Positions 60,720-64,000 of a stretch of DNA of 64,000 nucleotides are shown here, one piece after another. The number at the start of each line of letters is the position of its first letter. Within the stretch, counting starts at the first letter, position 1. The DNA comes from Niebla homalea. Its lineage: Eukaryota; Ascomycota; Lecanoromycetes; Lecanorales; Ramalinaceae. Position numbers and translations under genes: made by a program. The notes beneath the pieces were generated by a model, which had not been told where the DNA came from, did not search any database, and saw nothing but the letters and a program-made list of their open reading frames with translations. The DNA is taken from positions 62,001-126,000 of the forward strand of contig JAHGAU010000007.1 of assembly GCA_019925105.1 (NCBI GenBank), in the 5' to 3' direction.

Positions 60720-62287
60720 ATGGTCTCAACATCCCCACCCCCCTCGCACACCTACATCCTCGGCGTCGGCCTCACCCCTTTCCTCAAACCGCGAGGTCAA
60801 GGTACCTATCCTGCTCCTCTCCCCCTTCCTTCCACACCCATCAAACTTCCATATACCCCCTTCTCCCATCATCCGTCATCCACAACCAGTCTAACCATCC
60901 ACCCTCCACAGTCCCCTACACCCACCTCGCCCTCACAGCCTCCCTCCACGCCCTCCTCGACGCCTCGGTCCCCTACTCCGCCATCACAGCCGGCATCGCC
61001 TGCACGGTCTTCACCCCCTCCACCTCCGGGCAGCGCTGCTTCTACCAGCTCGGCATGACCGGCATCCCCATCCACAACGTCTCCAACAACTGCGCCACCG
61101 GCTCCAGCGGCCTCCACCTCGCCCGCCAGCTCTGCCAGCTCGCCGACCTCCAGGGCACCGAAGCCGCCGTGCTGGTGCTCGGCTTCGACGTCATGGCTGC
61201 GGGGCCCTTGCCCTCTGCGGCGACGGGCAGTGGGGGGGTGACGCGCGATCCCACGGGCCGGTTCACCGAGCTGATGAAGCGGGAGAGCGGCTGGGCGGAG
61301 GGGAGACCCGGCGCGGCGCAGCTGTTCGGCAATGCGGGGCGGGAATACATGGAGAAGCACCATCATGGCGGCGCTGCCGACGACGCCGACGCCGACGCCG
61401 CGACGGATCTGGGCGTCGAGGTCGCCCGCATCAACCACGCGCACTCGACCAAAAACCCGTACGCCCAGTTCCGGCGCGCGTACACCGCCGCGGAGATCCG
61501 GCGCAGCGGGCCCGTCTTCGGGATGCTGAGCAAGCTGCAGTGCTGTCCGACCTCGGACGGGGCCGCCGCCTGCGTCGTGGTGTCGCAGCGGTTCCTGGCG
61601 GCGCGGCCGGAGCTGCGGGAGCGCGCCGTGGAGGTGGCGGGCATGAGCCTGGCGACGGATTCCCCGGCCACGTTCGCCGGGTCCATGATGGACCTGGTCG
61701 GGTATGACATGACGCGCCGTGCCGCGGCCGCCGCGTGCGAGGAGGCTGGGGTCCGCGTGGAGGATGTGGAGGTGGTGGAGCTGCATGATTGTTTCTCGGC
61801 GAATGAGATCGTCACGCTGGATGCGCTGGGGCTGTGCGAGAAGGGGAAGGCGGGGGAGATGGTGAGGAGGGGGGATATCACGTACGGCGGGAAGTATGTG
61901 GTGAACCCGAGTGGTGGGTTGATCAGCAAGGGGCATCCATTGGGGGCGACGGGATTGGCGCAGGCGGCGGAGTTGGTGTGGCATTTGAGAGGGTGGGCGA
62001 ATAATCGGTTCGTGGAGGGCAAAGAGGGGGAAGGTGTCAAGTGGGCGTTGCAGCATAACCTGGGATTGGGTGGCGCGGCGGTCGTGGCGCTTTATAAGAG
62101 GGCAGATGGGGGGAGAGGGAAGATGGTTGGCGACGAGGAGGTGAGTCAGAAGAGTGGGGTTGGGTATAATCCGGCAGTGGAGGCAAGGGAGATCACCAAG
62201 GAGCAGGCGGAGAGGGTGAGGAGTAAGGAGATGGGGAGTGAGTGGGCGTTGGGGGATGCGTTGAAGAAGGTCGAGGCGAAGCTGTAA
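60720..62287 (+). CDS. Peroxisomal SCPx-type thiolase
   Basis: Two exons: 60720..60801 and 60912..62287, 1,458 nt, 485 residues. The protein belongs to the sterol-carrier-protein-x thiolases, which cleave 3-oxoacyl-CoA (often branched chains) in peroxisomal beta-oxidation. Seen: the nucleophilic Cys88 in VSNNCATGSSGLHL, FGMLSKLQCCPTSDGAAA, the HDCF motif (His319, Cys321) and NPSGGLISKGHPLGATG with the catalytic His369. The C-terminus is AKL, a canonical PTS1 signal. The fused SCP2 lipid-transfer domain of animal SCPx is absent. An unusual His/Asp/Ala insertion lies at residues ~177-193. Met at 60,720 directly precedes the conserved YILGVGLTPF; an upstream in-frame extension to 60,629 is not in this splice frame. 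The 536-codon antisense frame is a high-GC shadow. Confidence 0.9.
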
Positions 62288-62695
62288 TGGGTGGACTTGG
62301 GATGTCTCTCTGAAGATTTCTAGCATATTGGACACTTGACGATTAATGGCTGCGCGACTAGTGGGGCGTATGATGATTGTAAACGGTAATGGGTGCGAGT
62401 CATGGAGTTGGATGGAATTACCACGAGGTTCAGAAGTAACGTCAATCACACAAGACCATGAATAACTGGTGTTCTTCATGGCTGTGACTAGCTAGCATAA
62501 TGATATCTGGGTGTCGCAAATCAAAGCCCCTTGCAACATGTCGTACATCAAGTTTGAACACCAATGATTCCACTCGCCATGTTGAAGGTAAGACTCTGTC
62601 CACAGAAACCCATCTGCACTCCTCTCTCCCCCTAACCAATCCTCCCATCTCCCGAGAATCGACAACCTCGACCGATGAAAGAATACCCTATATCC
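62288..62695. other. Tail-to-tail intergenic region
   Basis: This separates the convergent thiolase and cupin genes. The short frames show no features. Both terminators should lie here, but no signal is distinctive. Confidence 0.45.
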
Positions 62696-63392
62696 TCACC
62701 CTCCCCCTTCCACCCCCCGCCCCCATTCATTCTCCTCAAAACCCTCCCCCCCCCCATCTACTCCCGCGTCTTCGCCTTCCACCCCTCCCCCTCCCCCCGC
62801 CCCCTCCAACGCCTCCCCCAACTCCCTCCCCCACCCACCTTCACCGGCCCCCAAATCCTGCAACACGAAGAACATCCGGGCCCACCCCCGATCCGGCGTG
62901 ACGTTCCGCCAACCATGGATCGTCGCGCGCTGCACCGCCACATCCCCGCGCCGCATCGTCACCTTGACGCCCTCATCGAGCTCCATCTCGAGCACACCCT
63001 CGATGACGACGCCGTAGTCGAGGGATTGCGTGCGGTGCATGATCGGGGAGGTGTCCGGCCCGATGTCGACCATCCGGGCGACGGTGCCGTGGGGGTGCAC
63101 CAATCCGGGCGGGGTGGTGGACATGAGGTGTTCGTGCGTGCGGATGTCGTTGGCGTTGTGGTTGGAGGTGTCGGCGCCGAGGTTGGGGGGTTGCGACGAG
63201 GTGGTGTAGAGCACGTTGAAGGCCATCCCGTTGTTGAGGTGCCGGGTCCAGGTGCCCGGGGTGGAGGATTCGAGGATGGCGGTGCCCGAGGGGTGTGGCC
63301 CGTGATGTGGCGGGTGATGCCGGGGAGGTCCGGGGCGAGTTGGGTGGGGTTGGGGGGTGGTGGAGAGGGGTGGAGGAGGAGGGGGTGGACAT
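62696..63392 (-). CDS. Cupin-domain protein, broken by single-base shifts in C/G runs
   Basis: The cupin core is clear in the frame 63,226-62,696: HPHGTVARMVDIGPDTSP, MHRTQSLDYGVVIEGVLEME and the GDVAVQRATIHGWRN motif 2 with its His. Upstream, LPGITRHITGHTP (frame 2) passes into SGTAILESS (frame 1) at the C4 run near 63,291-63,294, where one C is missing. The Met at 63,392 connects to that frame only if one C is added near 63,343-63,348. With both, a product of about 232 residues results. The Gly/Glu-rich tail after VLQD may contain compensating shifts too (a PVKVGG reading exists in another frame). Similar fungal cupins are found near oxygenases and in secondary metabolism; the substrate is unknown. 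Sequencing error is as likely as real inactivation. Confidence 0.62.
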
Positions 63393-64000
63393 TGTTGTGG
63401 TGTGGTTTTGGGGGGGGGGGAAAGAAGGGGCTTGGGGATGATGAGGGTGTGATGGGAAAGTAAGTCGTCGAGCTTTGGATGCTTGGGGCTATGGGAGAGT
63501 GTGGGGATGTTGAGGATTGCGGTTGCGATGGCTTTAGAAGAAGAAGAGCTGAGAATGGCCCAAAGTCAATGGCTGCTGGGTTGAGGCGGGGAGGATTCTG
63601 GTCGGCGAATTCTTCTAGATGCAAGAGCTGAGGCAAAGCTATGTGGTCGTTGGGCTACGTCGTCTGAGCCGGTCACGATCGACAGGAAGCGTCATGACGC
63701 ATTGCAGCGCATTCAGTGTCTCAAATCGGGATCCTACAGTTAGCGCGAGCAAGTTGCTTGAGAATCCTTGGCATTATTTTTTTGCGCGCATCCCCTTTAA
63801 TAGCTTTTACCAACTCCATGAATAGTACGTTAAACATGAAGCTATTAACTGTAAGAAGTATATATATATTAAGGAATTAATCTATGTAAATTTTATACAT
63901 TTAAACTTAATAATATTGAGTAAGAAAGGGGTTTTTATTTAGGATGAAATCTATTAACGGATAGATTCCGCTCTTAATCTTTAGACTCAAAATGCACCTT
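63393..64000. other. Intergenic, turning AT-rich at the right end
   Basis: This holds the promoter side of the cupin gene. From about 63,825 the sequence becomes AT-rich (TATATATATTAAGG, TTATACATTTAAAC) but still contains CA and TG, so it is not as heavily RIPed as 1-18,865. It could be the edge of another repeat block. Confidence 0.4.

Noticed and set aside
60869..62479. 536-codon open frame antisense to the thiolase gene
   Set aside because: It lies opposite a well conserved gene in GC-rich DNA, where stop codons are rare in the complementary frame. Its composition is Arg/His/Leu-rich with no domain.

Overview
The window comes from a filamentous ascomycete (Pezizomycotina). Genes are split by short (46-194 nt) GT-AG introns with CTGAC/CTAAT branch points. 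It carries a Zn2Cys6 regulator, a fungal CBM1 cellulose-binding module and a eukaryotic ribonucleotide reductase, and its repeats bear heavy repeat-induced point mutation (RIP). A eurotiomycete is my best guess from gene content, but it is inference.

Layout. Positions 1-18,865 form an AT-rich block in which CpA/TpG is strongly depleted and no gene is intact. Retroelement structure is still readable. There are two full-length ~5.8 kb non-LTR (LINE) elements on the minus strand, B (2,259-8,081) and C (8,915-14,704). Each has a target-site duplication and an AATC-type 3' tail. B is nested inside an older copy A, whose 5' part is seen at 1-2,258 and 8,095-8,641. Positions 14,717-18,865 look like a decayed Ty1/copia-type LTR element on the minus strand. 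From 18,866 to ~24,300 base composition is normal, but only broken, unrecognised coding remnants are visible; several in-frame stops are of the CAG/CAA-to-TAG/TAA type.

From 26 kb the window is ordinary gene space. On the minus strand lie a secreted DPBB (expansin/loosenin-like) protein with CBM1 (26,078-27,781), an unrecognised three-exon gene (29,396-29,998), a TPR-DUF4470 protein (30,504-33,281), a Zn2Cys6 transcription factor (34,374-36,018), a secreted orphan (37,845-38,582), D-xylulose kinase (42,742-44,961), ribonucleotide reductase large subunit (45,773-48,863) and a fungal membrane protein (49,386-50,831). On the plus strand lie a Cys-rich single-pass membrane protein (52,104-53,236), a Bor1-type borate/anion exchanger (54,315-56,647), a small secreted protein (59,128-59,730) and a peroxisomal SCPx-type thiolase (60,720-62,287). 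On the minus strand again are a membrane-anchored fungal protein (57,253-58,475) and a cupin protein (62,696-63,392); both need single-base corrections in C/G runs to be read through. A 4.2 kb non-genic stretch before the xylulokinase gene carries a four-unit minisatellite. The window becomes AT-rich again at its right end.

The genes do not form an obvious cluster. The CBM1 protein and xylulokinase both fit growth on plant cell walls (cellulose loosening, pentose catabolism), but they are about 15 kb apart with unrelated genes between. Exon coordinates were deduced by eye from splice signals, phase and family resemblance. For every gene marked at high confidence the exon lengths sum to a multiple of three.
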